64,000 nucleotides of DNA, taken from contig OY992836.1 of the NCBI GenBank assembly GCA_963921425.1, forward strand, positions 21,369,889 through 21,433,888. The letters run 5' to 3'. Made by a program: the position numbers and the translations under genes. Source of the DNA: Dryas octopetala (Eukaryota > Streptophyta > Magnoliopsida > Rosales > Rosaceae). Numbering within the stretch: the first letter of the stretch is position 1; every line of letters starts with the position of its first letter. Below are positions 9,632 through 24,000 of this stretch, piece after piece. Below the pieces are notes generated by a model that had not been told where the DNA came from, ran no database searches, and saw only the letters and a program-made list of their open reading frames with translations.

Positions 9632-9935
9632 AGAAAAAAGAAAAAAGGGTTTTGTTTGAAAAAACAAGAAAAATTCCCCAAAAAAACAAAAAAGTAAAAG
9701 AAAAGAAGAAATGCCAAACAGAGCCTTAAGAAATGTTGGAATTACGGTATTTACCTACTGACAATGCATACGCGAATCCTTTGGCTTCTTCTATCCCTCT
9801 CTCCCCCCAGGCCCCCACCACCCCAGTCAACGCGGCTGGCTTCGCAGAAAAACCCTACAACCCCAAATTAATTTCCAATCCTCAATTTCTTTATTACAAA
9901 TTTACATAGTCAACGAATCGAGACCCAAAAACTCA

Positions 9936-9944
9936 ATGCATTGA
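9936..9944 (+). promoter_or_regulatory. Minimal upstream ORF (Met-His-stop) before TIP1-like gene
   Basis: ATG CAT TGA lies 83 bp upstream of the main ATG, within the likely 5' UTR. Its presence in the mature mRNA depends on the transcription start, which cannot be seen here. Confidence 0.3.
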
Positions 9945-10026
9945 TCGCGTACACAAAAAAGAACAACGCCAACTCCGCCAGTCGCGTTGCTCGAACTTTC
10001 GGTTTTTTTTTTGGGTCCACGTATAA

Positions 10027-13000
10027 ATGTCGTCGGAGATCGAGGTCGTCGAGGACGAGGTCCAAACTCGCGATCGCGAATCGGCGGGTGCGTCGGCCAA
10101 TTCGACGAACAACGGCGACGCCAATGGGATTGGGGAAGAGAGTCTGCGAAACGACGTCTACACGGCGGCTGCGTACGGGGATTTGGAGAAGCTTCAGAGA
10201 TTGGTGGAGTGCGAGGGTTGCTCTGTTTCCGAGACCGATGGCCTCGGCTACTATGCCCTCCAGTGGGCCGCTCTCAACAACCGCACTGCCGCTGCCCAGT
10301 ATATTATTGAGGTTGTTATTCACCCTATTTCGTTTTTTGGAGTTTAATGAATTGGGTTTGCTTTCTTTGATGGGTTTATGTAATGCGCTTAAGTTTATCA
10401 AAATTTCAGTTATGCTATTGATTGGAGGCATAAGGCATTAAAGATTAAATTTTGTGTTACTTAGTTCAATGTAAATGTCAACTTTTGCTCAGACTTCGTC
10501 TCTTCTATCTGATAATTGAAAATGAAATGGGAAACGGTAATTCTTTAACCATTTTGGGTTTAGAACGGTGATTTGTTGACGTTTAGTAAAGGTGTATTTG
10601 TGTTGACCATTTTGGTGTTGGGTTTTCTTCATGTTATTTATTTATTTATTGTTATGATCGTTGTTGTTGCTTTTTAAAAATTGAAATACAGAATAAGTGT
10701 ATTTGCATAACCAGTTTGTTATTGGGTTTCTTAAATGCCAGCACGGAGGAGATGTGAATGCAACAGATCACACGGGGCAGACAGCATTACACTGGTGTGC
10801 AGTGCGGGGTGCAATCCAGGTTGCAGAGCTATTACTCCAAGAGGGTGCTCGGGTGAATGCAGCTGATATGTATGGCTATCAGGTTAGTTTTTACCTTCTG
10901 TTCCCCTTCACAATCCTAATTGTCTGTGCTTTAGAGAATAGTATGATTTTGTTGGTTTTGGATCTTGGGAGTGAAATTTGATGCAGAATTTGTGAACAAG
11001 CATAGTATGTGCTGTGTTTGTATTAGCTATTCTAAGTACAATATGTGCATTGGTAAATAGAAGTTTCAAGGAAATATACGATCCATCAGAACCTGCAATT
11101 CAGCTATCTAGGGGCGCATAACCATGTCAAAGTGAAAGTTAGTATAAAATAAGTGATCTTGATAATGTATATCGATGTTGAGCAAGTTCAGAAGTTCAAT
11201 TTCAGGTTCACATGATTTTGAATCTCATAATTTAATGCGAGCTTTTGCAAACAGCATTTAATTATTTTCTGCAAGTATGGTTGCCGCAAAGGCATCCACT
11301 GATACAGCTACGAGTTTACTATTTAATTGAAATTGGATAAGCCAGTTTGGTGTTATCTTGCACTAATTGTTTTAAATTTATATTTTAGGTTCTCAGTTTA
11401 GTAACTGAAAACATTTTCCCCCTTTTTGACTGATAAATTGGCTGAAACATATTAATTTTACTGATCAAGTTTGATTTCACCACAGAATACACATGTTGCG
11501 GCTCAATATGGTCAGACTGCCTTCCTATACCATATTGTTTCAAAATGGAATGCTGACCCTGATGCTCCCGATAATGATGGAAGAAGCCCTTTACACTGGT
11601 ATGTGAGAATATTAAGTTATTAACTACATCTTAGTTTATTGTTCTTGGGTAGGAGTATTCTTTTATGTTGCAAAATTCTTTCCCATGCTTATGAAAGAAT
11701 TTTTTACGTTTTCCTTGTGTGAAGGTAAACTTTTGTTGAAACCAATCACATATTTTATTCTATGTTTGTTCTCTATTTGGTCATATTATTGGGAAATTTC
11801 TTGACTGGCAACAAGCTGCTTTCTATTATGGAGCCCTCCATGTCCAGTACAATTTGTAGCATTTTTTTTTATTTATATGTGCACTTTGTTATGGGCATGC
11901 ATCATGTTTCATTAGGCAGTTCCTGGATAGTAGATAGATTATACGCTTGGCAATGTTTGAATGTGAAACTTTTTTCCCATGTGCATTTCTTATGATAATA
12001 TAGTCAAAGACTTGTTCTGTTTGCTTTCCTCTGGTTGGCAAAAGCTTGCTCGGCCAGTTTCACCTACTTTCCTAGTATTTTCCAAATTATATGTTTAATT
12101 TTCAGATGGAAAATTTGCACAATGCTTAACATGTAAATTTAATTTCTTTTCTTTTGTTGGGTTTAGGGCTGCTTATAAAGGTTTTGCTGATTGTATACGT
12201 CTTCTTTTATTTCTGGATGCATATAAAGGACGCCAAGATAAAGAGGGTAAGTACCACCTGCGTTTCATTATTTTACCACTAGGGCAAGGATGCCAAAATA
12301 TGTTTGTATAATTAACTTATTATGCATAATAATCAATTTCTGGTTGCGTCTGTGCAACTGCAGGTTGCACTCCTTTGCATTGGGCTGCTATCAGGGGTAA
12401 CTTGGAGGCATGCACAGTGTTGGTACAGGCTGGAAAGAAGGAGGACTTAATGGTTACAGATAACACTGGCCTTACACCAGCACAACTTGCTGCTGATAAG
12501 AATCACAGACAAGTTGCTTTTTTCCTTGTAGGTGTTCCATAACCAAAACACTTTTAAATTGGTTAGTAATGTTACTTGTTTGTTCATTGCATTATGTTTC
12601 AATACCTTTCCCACTTTGAGGACGTTCATTTTTCGTGCTTTGTAATGATGTGATGAATTGTATTTTTGATTTTTTTCCCGCTCCTTTTATGTTTAGAAAG
12701 AATTCCTGGTAAATATCTAAAAACTTTAGGACATGTGGTTGTTGTTTCCCTAGAGAGAGAGAGAGAGAGAGGGGTGTTGTGGTGTTTGGATTTTTGCTTC
12801 TTACATGCTTATGTTCTGCCAAGGAACTGGAACTTATAAATGAAAGAATGGAAAGTACTTACATGATCTAATAAATATGATTTTTCAGGGTAATGCTAGA
12901 AGGCTTCTTGACAAACGTTGTGATGGGAGCAGTCGTCTCGGGCAACTTTCAAAACTAGGACTTGCACCCTTACTCTGGTGTATAATCTTTGTGCTCCTGG

Positions 13001-15889
13001 TGACCTATACTCATTCTGTCATCATGGGTATCTCCCTGAGCTTTATATGAAACTTAAATATGTGCCCTTGTTGTCATGATTATATAATACTTACAATGTC
13101 TCCCCCTGTCCAACTCGCTTGCAGCACCAAATCTGCCAAAGTTAACAGCCGGATCTCTTTTTATAGCATGGCTAGGAGTTTTCCTGGCAACTGCTGGTCT
13201 GGTCATGTTCTATAGGTGTAGCAGGTATGACATATAGAGTAGTTGTGAATTCTTTGACTTCAATTGCAGACTTGATCAGCTGGCCTGGCTATCATGTTGG
13301 ACATAATTAGGTTTCTTACAAGGACAACCGGGGTTCACATATATTAAGACTATATGGTAGTGAACTTTTATTATTATTAGAGTGCTTATTTGAATATGTG
13401 ACCAGTATCGTTCTTGTATAGAATTATTGCCATGATTTGTTCAAATCCTGTTCTTGGTGGGCTGCAAGTTCCTTTTTTTATTTTTTTGCTCCTCCTATCA
13501 CGATGCTTTCATTTTAAGGGTTAGTTCTGCTAACATTGATATATTTCATTGTGGTAAAGATGCCTAAATCAGATTGGCATGTGATCCAATATCATTGCAA
13601 ATTTTGGCTTCCTGCTTGCTATTGGCTTAACATACTAGAATTGATAAGCATTCACTCTTGGATAATCAGACTGCTGGAAATTTTGTGTCTATGATACTTT
13701 TTTTTTTCGGTAACAATGTCTATGATACTTAAGCTGGTTGTAGACTAACCTACACCTATTGAATTGGATATAGCCTACTGCAATGATGGAAAAATAAAGT
13801 CTTGTTTTATAGAAGAAGTCATGTATTGTGTGCACACATTAACATTTATGTTTCATGCATGCATAGATATTATGGTGCAGCACTGGGGCATTGTCTCTTA
13901 ATAAAAATTTTGTTGATTTTTTAAAATTCTTTTATTGCAGCAAGGATCCAGGTTACATCCGAATGAATGTCCATGATTCACAAAATATGAAGGATGATGT
14001 GCGTACCATTCTTTTCTTTTTTCCACACCCTCTTTCCATATATAACATATTTAATAATGATTTAATTCATGCATCTTTTGCTGGTTCCTCTTGATTTTCT
14101 TATAGGTAAGACTTAATATCATAATTCTCATATAGCAAATGAGAATATAATGTGCTCTTCATTTACACCCTCTAAAAAGTTATGTTAATATGTTGAATTT
14201 TTATCTTTTTTTAGGAACCACTTTTGAAGATTGAGATAAATAATCCTGCCTTGCTAGCTGGTAATTGGTCTCAGCTCTGTGCAACATGCAAGGTGCCACC
14301 GACTGCTGACCTTTTCAGCTTGTAACCATCTTACGTAGTTGTCTTCAGACTGTTGTCTAACTTGATTTGCATTGCATTGTCATCAGATTGTCAGGCCTCT
14401 TCGTGCAAAGCACTGTTCCACTTGCGATCGTTGTGTTGAACAATTTGACCACCATTGCCCTTGGGTATCCAATTGCATTGGCAAGGTGCATTGACATTAA
14501 TAAGTTCTGTTCCATACATAGTTTTCCAATGTTACCCAATTTTATTAATGAAGAAAACATATGATTTGTTGTTTAGGTATCAAGTGGAATATCTGTTCCC
14601 ATGAATAAAGTAGAATCTTTGTCAGCATGATGTATATTTTATGAGGTCTTTAATGATTCTTGTAGTCAATTTAGCTATATAATGATTTTAAAATCCTTTT
14701 CATCACCTCCTTGACCGTGTGGTTGATCTGTCAATTGCTCTCTTGTAAGTGGTCAAGGATATCATGTCTAATGGTGCAGATAATGGGTTGGTTTCAGCAT
14801 GGGAAACATTACTATTTTATGCCTGACATGCATAGCTCATAATAATATAATTTCATTTTCATGTTATGATTAATTTACTCTTTATTTTTTCTTCTCTACT
14901 TGTTATACAGAAAAACAAAAAGGATTTCTTTATTTTCCTTGTTCTGGAAGTTATGGCAATGTTGATTACTGGAGGGGTTACACTTACAAGTATGTTCTAA
15001 TTGGCTGACTCTGTTTTTTTTTTTTCCTTAATTTCTTTTGGCATAAAATTGTCTGTGTGCGTATGTGTGTAATCTGCTAAAAGAAATTAATTTCATTTTG
15101 CAGGAGTTTGGAGTGATCCAATGAGCCCATCTTCTTTTGGATCATGGATTAATTATGCTGCTACTCATCATGTGGGTGCTATTTCGTTTTTGATTGTGGA
15201 TATCTTCCTCTTCTTTGGCGTGGCAGTTTTGACTGTTGTACAAGCTTCTCAGGTAAGTCCTTTTTTTGTTCTTGAAAAAAATAAGTCTAGATTATTTGTA
15301 TCTGTGATAATCTTTGAATTACCTGGTTGCAACCAATGCAAACATGCAATTTAAGATGCTGCATAGTGCATATCTTCATCTGTAAGGGGTTTGTAACAAT
15401 TTATTATGCAACATTGGCATTTTTTTTGTTGATCCATAATCTTTTTTTTTGTCACAGATATCACAAAATATTACAACTAATGAAATGGCAAATGCGATGC
15501 GTTATAACTACCTTAGAGGCCCAGGTGGTCGGTTCAGAAACCCATATGATCATGGGATCAGGAAGAACTGTTCTGATTTCTTGATCAAAGGCTACAACGA
15601 AGATGTGGAATATGTTGAAGAATCAGCTCATGATGAGGGGATTGGAATGAGGCATATGCGGCAGAATTCAAACTTGCAAAATGGGGGGGATGCCTATTCT
15701 CATCACACGAATGGCAATGGTCATATTGCAATCAATGTAAATTCCAACACAACAGCACATCATGGTCATGTTCATTCTGCTCATTGCAACCATAATAATA
15801 ACCATGGGAAAACAAAAACTGAAAATGTTCCATTAGGCTTGGGTCTTGGCCTTGGACGGAACACTTCCCGATCTTTTGTAGCTTCATAA
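10027..15889 (+). CDS. TIP1: TIP1/PAT24-type ankyrin-repeat DHHC protein S-acyltransferase
   Basis: Thirteen exons, phase-checked: 10027-10311, 10742-10882, 11486-11598, 12167-12246, 12364-12527, 12889-13027, 13125-13224, 13941-13998, 14215-14292, 14387-14485, 14911-14989, 15104-15252, 15458-15889. They give 638 residues; Arabidopsis TIP1 is about 620. The protein adds palmitate to Cys of membrane-associated proteins, probably at Golgi/endomembranes. Order: acidic N-terminus; ankyrin repeats about 40-260 ([37 protein letters not shown]); two membrane segments; the cysteine-rich core [20 protein letters not shown] with [12 protein letters not shown] (catalytic Cys in DHHC); two more membrane segments; [20 protein letters not shown]; and a His/Asn-rich tail ending [12 protein letters not shown]. 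In Arabidopsis TIP1 controls root-hair and pollen-tube growth and cell size; that role is inferred here. Confidence 0.95.
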
Positions 15890-17261
15890 TCAGGGGTGGA
15901 ACATAGAAAGGACTAGGAGGAGCATGGCCCCTGTGAACTTTTGAAAGAAAAAAATCAATGTATGTTTATAGAATATGTGTTGAGCATATGCCATTTGTAA
16001 AAAACATTTTTTCTTCTCTTCTATCCTATTCTTCTGAAAGATGTTCAATAGTTTACAACATCTTTTCTTTTGTAAATGAATCAAATTCCACCTGAAAGAT
16101 GTTAATTCTATTTTTAATTATGTTCATGACGTTGATGACTCTTACAATTATGTATAGGGTCATGATTTTGACACCTTGACCTAAGTTCTATCAACTTGCC
16201 ACCTGACCTGACCCTTGGCTGAGACCTGAAGGTAAGGTAGTATTATGAAAACATGGGGCTTTCGCTAACCCACTGAAATGTATCCAACTGCAAATTTCCC
16301 TTCTCTATTCCACCAAACACTAGCTTGGGGTTGAAAATGACATCGCCAATCTAGTCATTTAAGTTATTATACAATTGCGCAACTTGTTTCTTGCAAGTTT
16401 CTTTATTGTTACCATCATTGTTAATTATCATTATCTTTGTATGATTGTATGATTATCCCAATAGTCTTCTGCAAATTGTGGTCAAACAGGAAAAGCATTG
16501 CTTGCAACATAATTCTTCTTTTCTTCAACATCATTTATGTTGAGTCGCTTATGCACTTTCCTCCTGTCATTGCTAAAGACAATGGTAATATTTAAGCACC
16601 AACATCTATTATATATGCATCATACGATTCATGCCGGCCAGTTTTACTTTTAGTTTATTTTTTAAAAATAAGAATAAAAAAATAATCAATCACTTTAGAA
16701 TAAGGATAAGTAGAATCAATAAAAAGAAATAAAGGTGAGAGCGGTAGGACTTAGGAGTGGATGAAACTGAAGTAAAAGAATCAAACTCTAAACCCATTTT
16801 AATCATAATTGATGACCTCATTTATCCTGCTTATGATTTAATTTATGCACAAAATAAAACCTCGTAAAAACGCTTTGTAAATATTAGTGTAATGCCAAAG
16901 AAATTAGTATCAATCTTATAAAAAAGCTTTTTCCTCCCTTCCTAATCAATAGAAAGGAAAGGACAAAAGAAAGAGAGTATAAAAAGGGATTAAAACGACA
17001 CCGTTCCAAAGTTCCCTTCCAAGTAATAGGCCCATTATTATATTTTTTGTTGGGTCAAGTAGGCCCATTAGTTAGTCTAGATACTATTCCATGCGGCAAT
17101 GCCATTGCCCTGCTCTTCCCGCCGGAAGAAAAGCAGAAAACGACAGTCAGTGGGTGGGACCCACAGAAGAGGCATGGCGTGTCTCTCTCTTATCTCATTT
17201 TCTCTCTTTCAGGAGATAAAGCTAATCACGAGTAGAGTAGACTGACGAAACCGCGCGAATG
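15890..17261. other. Intergenic region between TIP1-like and LRR genes
   Basis: 3' flank of the S-acyltransferase gene, then spacer and the promoter of the LRR gene. No further gene recognised. Confidence 0.5.
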
Positions 17262-17271
17262 GCCACGTGGC
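17262..17271. promoter_or_regulatory. Palindromic G-box GCCACGTGGC
   Basis: A perfect 10-bp palindrome with CACGTG core, about 830 bp upstream of the LRR start codon and just before a CT-rich stretch that looks like a 5' UTR. G-boxes bind bZIP and bHLH factors. A 5' UTR intron is likely (possible acceptor TTCCAG near 17980), which would put this motif near the transcription start. Confidence 0.45.
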
Positions 17272-18090
17272 GAAGATCGGGTGGGGGTTCGTGTTCGTTT
17301 CTCACCTCACTCTTTCTCTCTCCTTCTTAGTCTTTGTTCTCTCTTCTTCCTCTTGCCGAGTCCTAACTCCTAACACCCCCCGATTCATTGCTGTTTCAGT
17401 TTCAGTCTCTGTCGCTCTCTCTTTTTGATGTTTAAATGATCGGTGAGACCTCTGCTTGTGTTTGTTTTTATTGTATTGATAATTCATAATTAAACGCTGT
17501 TGTTTAGCTGATACTGTACACTCTGTTTCTGTTTGTTAACCGAGAATCACTATATGTTAGAAACCGAAAAAAAAAAAAAGAGTAAAATTTTGAATCATCA
17601 TATTTGCTTTATTCTTTTTGTTCGTGAAAAGTGAAAATTCCATGCTATTTAGCTTTACATATCTTATATATGCTCGGTACATGGTATTTATGTATATATA
17701 CATGTATATTTTAATTTCGATCAGTATTGATGTATGTTATTATGATTCGTGTATTTAAGGTGATTTAAGATTTGGGTAATTTTTCTTTGTTCATTTGTTG
17801 TTGAGAAAGTATTTCCGTTACCACTGGTTTGGCAGTTCTTAGTTCTACTGTACAGCTATGTGACCATGTCAATTGTCATGACGTGCTTTAGTGCTTTCAC
17901 CACATTTTATGTTCAGGGTATGTGTTTTGTTTGTTTGTTTTGTGATGTAAATACCATAATGTTTGTTTCTTTGCCTTCCAGGGTGAAGGAGAGTTCATGC
18001 CCCTGATCGGCTGTTCTGGAATGGGCTGCAATAATATTATTTTCTGCGCATTTCATGAGATTAGTTGATAATTTACCACAAAGTTAGATG

Positions 18091-21000
18091 ATGGGGGGAA
18101 TTTGTTCAAGGAAGAGAGACCAACCGGTCATAGAAGATGGCGTTCGTAGAGTAGCATCTGGAAGATATTTTAAAAGTAGCAGTTCAAAATGGCTGGGAAC
18201 TTCATCTGTTCGACCCACTGTAGAACGGCCTCCAGGAGGTGCAGGCATTTGCCCATCTCTCTTGGAATTATGCATTTGTAAAATATGCCAGGTACTTGCT
18301 TTCTGTGGCATGTGAGCTTGTGCCTGTGTCTGTGGGATTATACATGAGTCATTTTCAGATGGTGGTGATTCCTGGTCTTATATATGTATCTCTGTTACAG
18401 GACATTGACAAATATAGTTCGTTTTCAATGCTGCCAAGGGATGTTAGCCAGCAGATCTTTAACGAATTGGTCTGTTCCCAGTCTCTTACCGATGTTTCTC
18501 TCGAAGCTTTTAGAGATTGCGCTCTCGAGGTAATGGGCTTGGGGATGGTTAAAAAAAATCTTAAAATTTTGAAAGGCTTGTCTTTTATTAGGTTTCTATT
18601 TTGCAACTGCAGGATGTTTGTTTGGGTGAATTCCCTGCTGTGAAAGATAGTTGGATGGATGTCATCTCTTCACAAGGTTCATCTTTGCTTTCAGTTGATC
18701 TTTCTGGTTCTGAGGTGACAGATTCTGGATTGGCACTTCTGAAAGACTGCTCAAACCTCCAAGCGTTAACTTATAATTACTGTGACCATGTTTCAGAACA
18801 TGGACTTAAACACATAAGTGGTAACATCTCTATTTTTTTTCTTTAATGTTTTATGGATTGTATTTAGGCTATTTTAGCACTAAAACTTTTGCTCATTGAT
18901 CTCATTAGTTATATAATTTGATCCTTTATCTGAGTAGGTTTTATCAGTGAAGTCCTTCCTACACCTCTGTCCTGAAATAAAGTCTGGCTGTTCATCTTTG
19001 TTAAAATGTAGCATGTAGAAACTTAATTGGAATAAAAAATGTCCTTGTTACCTGAAAAGAATGATGTAGTATCTAGAAAATCCAACCACAAACAAATCTT
19101 AAGCACAAGATCACCAACTAACATTTTGATGATTATAATTGTTTGGAGACATTTGGGAAGTTGCAAAGAACCTCATTTGCTTGTTAATCCATATCATGGG
19201 AAATTGGCCATCTAAGTGCTATTGCAAAGGATTGGTGCATTAACTCTTCTATGTGCTGATTGTTAATCCAATTGGCTTTTAGTTTATACTGGAATCACAT
19301 AGGCCGTGCCTTCGCTTCTATATTTCCAACAACTAATATCACTTGGATAGTCTTTTGTATCAGTTAAATTCTTTATAGTGGCTAATTTTTGTTGGGTGAT
19401 GTGAATACTTATTTTGGCCTTGTTCTGTAGGTCTTTCAAACTTGACATCTTTGAGCTTTAAAAGGAGCAATGCAATAAGTGCTGAAGGGATGCGTGCTTT
19501 CTCCAGCTTGGTTAACTTGGAAAAGTTGGACCTCGAGAGGTGTTCAGAAATTCATGGTGGATTTGTTCATCTTAAAGGTTTATCCTGTTTAAAAAGTGAA
19601 TTATGTCTGTTTAAGTAAACAGAAGTTCTCATCTTAGTCTCAATCATCAACTTACATGAACTTGCACCTAAAGAGGTGTTCATTAAGACATTTTGCATTT
19701 CTTATTTGTGAGAATGTATGGTTGAAATGTGAACCTTGAACAGTATATCAAAAGAACATGAGCTTATGTCATGCAAGGAAAAGCTAAAAAATGATGTGGA
19801 TCTTGAATTCTTTTTTCTTGGGGTCCTGCCTGTTTAAAGATTGTGTTTGTTCATCTTAAAGGTTTGTCCTGCTTAAAAATTATACCATGGCTTACTAAAT
19901 GAAACTTCTCATCCTAGTCTCAATCGTCGACTTTTGTGTTCTAGGTGTTCCTTAAGACATTTTGCATGCATTATTTGTACGAATATAAGGTTGAAGTGTG
20001 GGCCTTGAATTACATCAAAAGAATTTCAACTTATGTCCAGCAAGGAAAAACTAATGTATAACATATGGCATTAGATTGAACTTGGTGAATTTGGTGAGTA
20101 GCTACTCATTGATTTTGGGTTTAACTTGTTATAGTTATATTTTTGCAGGCTTAATGAAGCTAAAGTCTCTTAATGTTAGATGTTGTAAATGCATCACAGA
20201 TTCAGATTTGAAGGCCATATCAGGTAATTTTTGTTATAATTCATTGCATTCTTTTATGATTAATAATTATGCTATGATTTTAGTGTCAGAAATGCAGTAT
20301 TCTAGAGTCTCCTCAGAGTATTCTGGACACCTAAAGTTTGACCTACATTTTGAGAGCACCTAAGTTATAATGTCCTGCTACATCCAATTGTTTTTTTTTT
20401 TTTTGTTTTTTTTCAAATTGTCCCTATTAGGGATCAGATTTATTGTTCAGAAAGAGGAAGCTGCAAGAAAGTTTCACCTTCAATGATTTTCCTAGACTGA
20501 AATTTGTTCGGCATTGATTTTATTTCTTGCTTAATTGCACAAATATCATTTTGGATAAACTCTTCTTGACACTCTTATTTTTGTATTTCTCAGGGCTTAC
20601 TAACCTGAGTGAGTTACAGATATCCAACTGTAACATTACTGATTCTGGAGTTTCTTATTTGAAAGGTATTCCATAGTTTTTCTAGTTGTCAATGCATCAA
20701 TAGTTTCTGCTTCTCTCAATTTCTGTTTTTTTCTTATTTGTTTGTGTACACACACACACACACACACATTCAAAGTTCAAACACAAGCATAGACACTTTA
20801 TATATGCAATTAGAAGAGTAGGATGGTGACACTACTTAAACAGTGACTATGATAGAGAGAGAATCCAACTTTGATGCACTACCATCTTAGCTCAAGCTGT
20901 AGAGGAGCAACAACTGCTGATGCCCCTATTTTTAGGAGTATTTCTTCTTCTTTATTATTATTTATTATTATTATTATCATTGACGGTACTAAGATAAAAT

Positions 21001-24000
21001 AAAAGGAAAAAGCCATATACAGGAATTTTTCTAGGGGAGAGCAAGGAAAATCCAGCATCCTATTTGAAATTATCATACTGTTTTCTTTAGGGTATCAATT
21101 TGCTGGATCATTTCGGTTTATCCCTCATAATTTTTGTTTATCTTTACCTCTCTAAGACTCAATTGCTCAGCTTTCATTTGTGCATGGCAGGCTTGCACAA
21201 GCTTAATATGCTGAATTTAGAGGGATGCAATGTTACTGCTGCATGTCTGGAATCTATTTCAGGTTTTCTTTCTCTTTGCTGTTTTATGCTTTCTAATGAT
21301 TCTGTTAATAGCATTGATAATTATTCTAAAGACTGCTACAAGCTTTGAAGTGAAAGATTCACTTTAATATTCCTAGAAAATGTGCTTAAATTGCATATCT
21401 TTCAACAAACTTCTTAAAGGTATCTATTGCACTGTTAATTTAGTTGATATAGAATTTGTGTGTCCTATGATATGTTAAAACTAATTGATTCTGGTGCAGT
21501 TCTTGTTGCCCTGGCATACTTAAATCTCAACAGATGTGGTCTATCTGATGAAGGATGCGATAAGTTTTCTGGTGAGTGACAATAGGACAATGGATCTGGT
21601 TATTTGTTTAACAGATTTGCCCCTTTTTTTTTTAACTGGCTGAATAATTGGTAATCTTGATTTTGCATACTAACCATATTTCTACAGGACTTACAAAATT
21701 GAGGGTTTTGAGCTTGGGATTCAACAATATCACAGATGCATGTTTGGTGCATCTAAAAGGTTCTCTCTTTCCCCCCTCCCTCCCTTCTTCCATCCTTCTC
21801 TGATTTCACATTTGATCTGTTTTAGCTACTTAATGTAGAAATATTAATTGACTGTGGGACCACCAGCTTGTGCTATAGTTTATGTGGAGTAAATAAATAG
21901 TTGCAAATTCTTCTATCTAAGATGATCTTGCTCTTGTGCATATTTACCGAAGGAATATTCGGTATAATATGTTTTTCAGTCCCAGCTGACCAAAATGCAT
22001 GAGATAAATTGCTCTCAACTTTTTGATAGTGGTCATAAATTTAATTTGTATTTGGTGTCGCTTCTAGCAGGTTTAACGAATCTGGAGAGCTTGAATCTGG
22101 ATTCCTGTAAGATAGGTGACGAGGGTCTTGCTAATTTGGCAGGTTTACTATTCTGGTTCTACCCTTTTTCATTTTGGATGACAGTGATATTGTTTAAATG
22201 GGCTGGGTTTTTTTTCAAATATTTTCAATTGGGATGGAAGTGTGGCGTTGGTGCTTCAATCCTAACACTAGCATATCTTGTTTTACAAAGGTTAGATGCT
22301 TAAGAATGAAAGATAGTTGCCTTCAAGTTTCAACTGCATGCATTTGACTAATCTGAGCATGTCTTCTTTGTCAATTCAAATTGACAACTTCATGTTCATT
22401 TTCACTTAGGATTGTGTTCTTTATATCTGAAATCCCTGCTCGGGCTTGTAAAGGGGGATATATATATACAGGTGTAGTTGATGTTGATAGTGTTCATTAG
22501 GTTCCCATCCCTATGTTTAACCAAACACTAAAAAAATTTGTAACAGTGTTTATTTTTCCAAGAATTTGATAATTTGTGGGGATACTTTGTCCTTTTTAGT
22601 AACTGTAGGGTTTCCTCAGTAGCTGAAAATGTAGGAAGTAATAATCTGGATTTGGAATACTGATTTTGCTGGGAATTTTGTGCATACTCTGGCATTCTTT
22701 TGACTAGATGGTATCACCTTGTAACAGAACATGCCGACCTATCTGAGTTTATGTTGGTCTTTTTCTATTCAGGCCTTACACTCTTGAAGAACCTGGAGCT
22801 GTCTGATACTGAAGTTGGAAGCAATGGGCTTCGCCATATCTCAGGTGAGGGTTGTATTCCTGCATAAAGTTGGCTGTGTTCATGATTTGAATGTTTCTTC
22901 GTTCAGTGTAAATATTGAATATGCTGCAGCTATGGTTTCACGCTACATTGGTATTTTGTAATTTGAATTTTTGAAATATTTTTACACCAAGTTCCTATTA
23001 ATTTTCAAAGATTAAATGTACCTTAAAATTTGAAAATTATAAAAATCTTACAAGTAACCATTTTTGTTTTTTGATCTATTGAGCATATGAAAATTTTATA
23101 TTAATAATCCATTATCCCCTCAGGGATTCTAACATATATTGTTTTTTAAACATTAGTTGATTTGGGTTGTCATTGCTTCCAGGTTTGACCAATCTAGAGA
23201 ATTTGAACCTGTCGTTCACTCTAGTAACTGACACTGGTTTAAAAAAGTTATCTGGACTGACATCTCTCAAATCACTTAATCTGGATGCTCGCCAAATTAC
23301 TGATGCTGGACTTGCTGTTATTACAAGTAAGGATTTTCGTGTATTTTAAGTTGTACTGCTCCTTTGAATGCAAGAGTTCTCTATAAGCAACTAGTTAGTT
23401 TGGGTGAAACATCTGGGTATGCTCGTACTTTGAGGTCTTTAGAATTTAAGGTAGTCTAGATGTATCTTTCATTAAATTATATGCTTTATGTTGATGTAGT
23501 TATGATGAATTATGCGTCCCGATTTTTGTGCTGACTGCTAACCACTAATATGGACTTTGGAGGTGTATATTTCCCTTGCCTGGGCTTGCAACCCCTATTT
23601 TAGGCCAAGATGGGTGGATCTGTAGATAATATGGGTTTCAGTTTAAGTGGAGACTGAGGTAGTCCATGTCATAAGTCAACTTTGTGTGCATGTAAGATAG
23701 GCTTATGCTTCTAGGCAGGTGACTTATGATTGAAGCATGGAGGTGTACTCAAATTGATCCATGTTCTTCTTTTTTTTTGGCTGTCAGAAAAGTGATCATA
23801 TTCTTCTAAAGAGCAAACTTTATAGAAATATTTCGCATCAAAATTTCTATATTCTTAATGACGAATTGTAGCTTCCCCCACTTCCCTTGTGTTTGGTTGA
23901 AGCTTGAAGCCTTTTGTGCCAGTCATAGTATTTACACTCTTGCTGATGCAGGTCTTACTGGCTTGACACACCTGGATCTTTTTGGCGCTCGCATTTCGGA

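Noticed and set aside
9941..10441. 166-codon Arg-rich frame overlapping TIP1 exon 1
   Set aside because: A shadow of the GC-rich first exon; the frame at 10027 joins in phase to the ankyrin exons.
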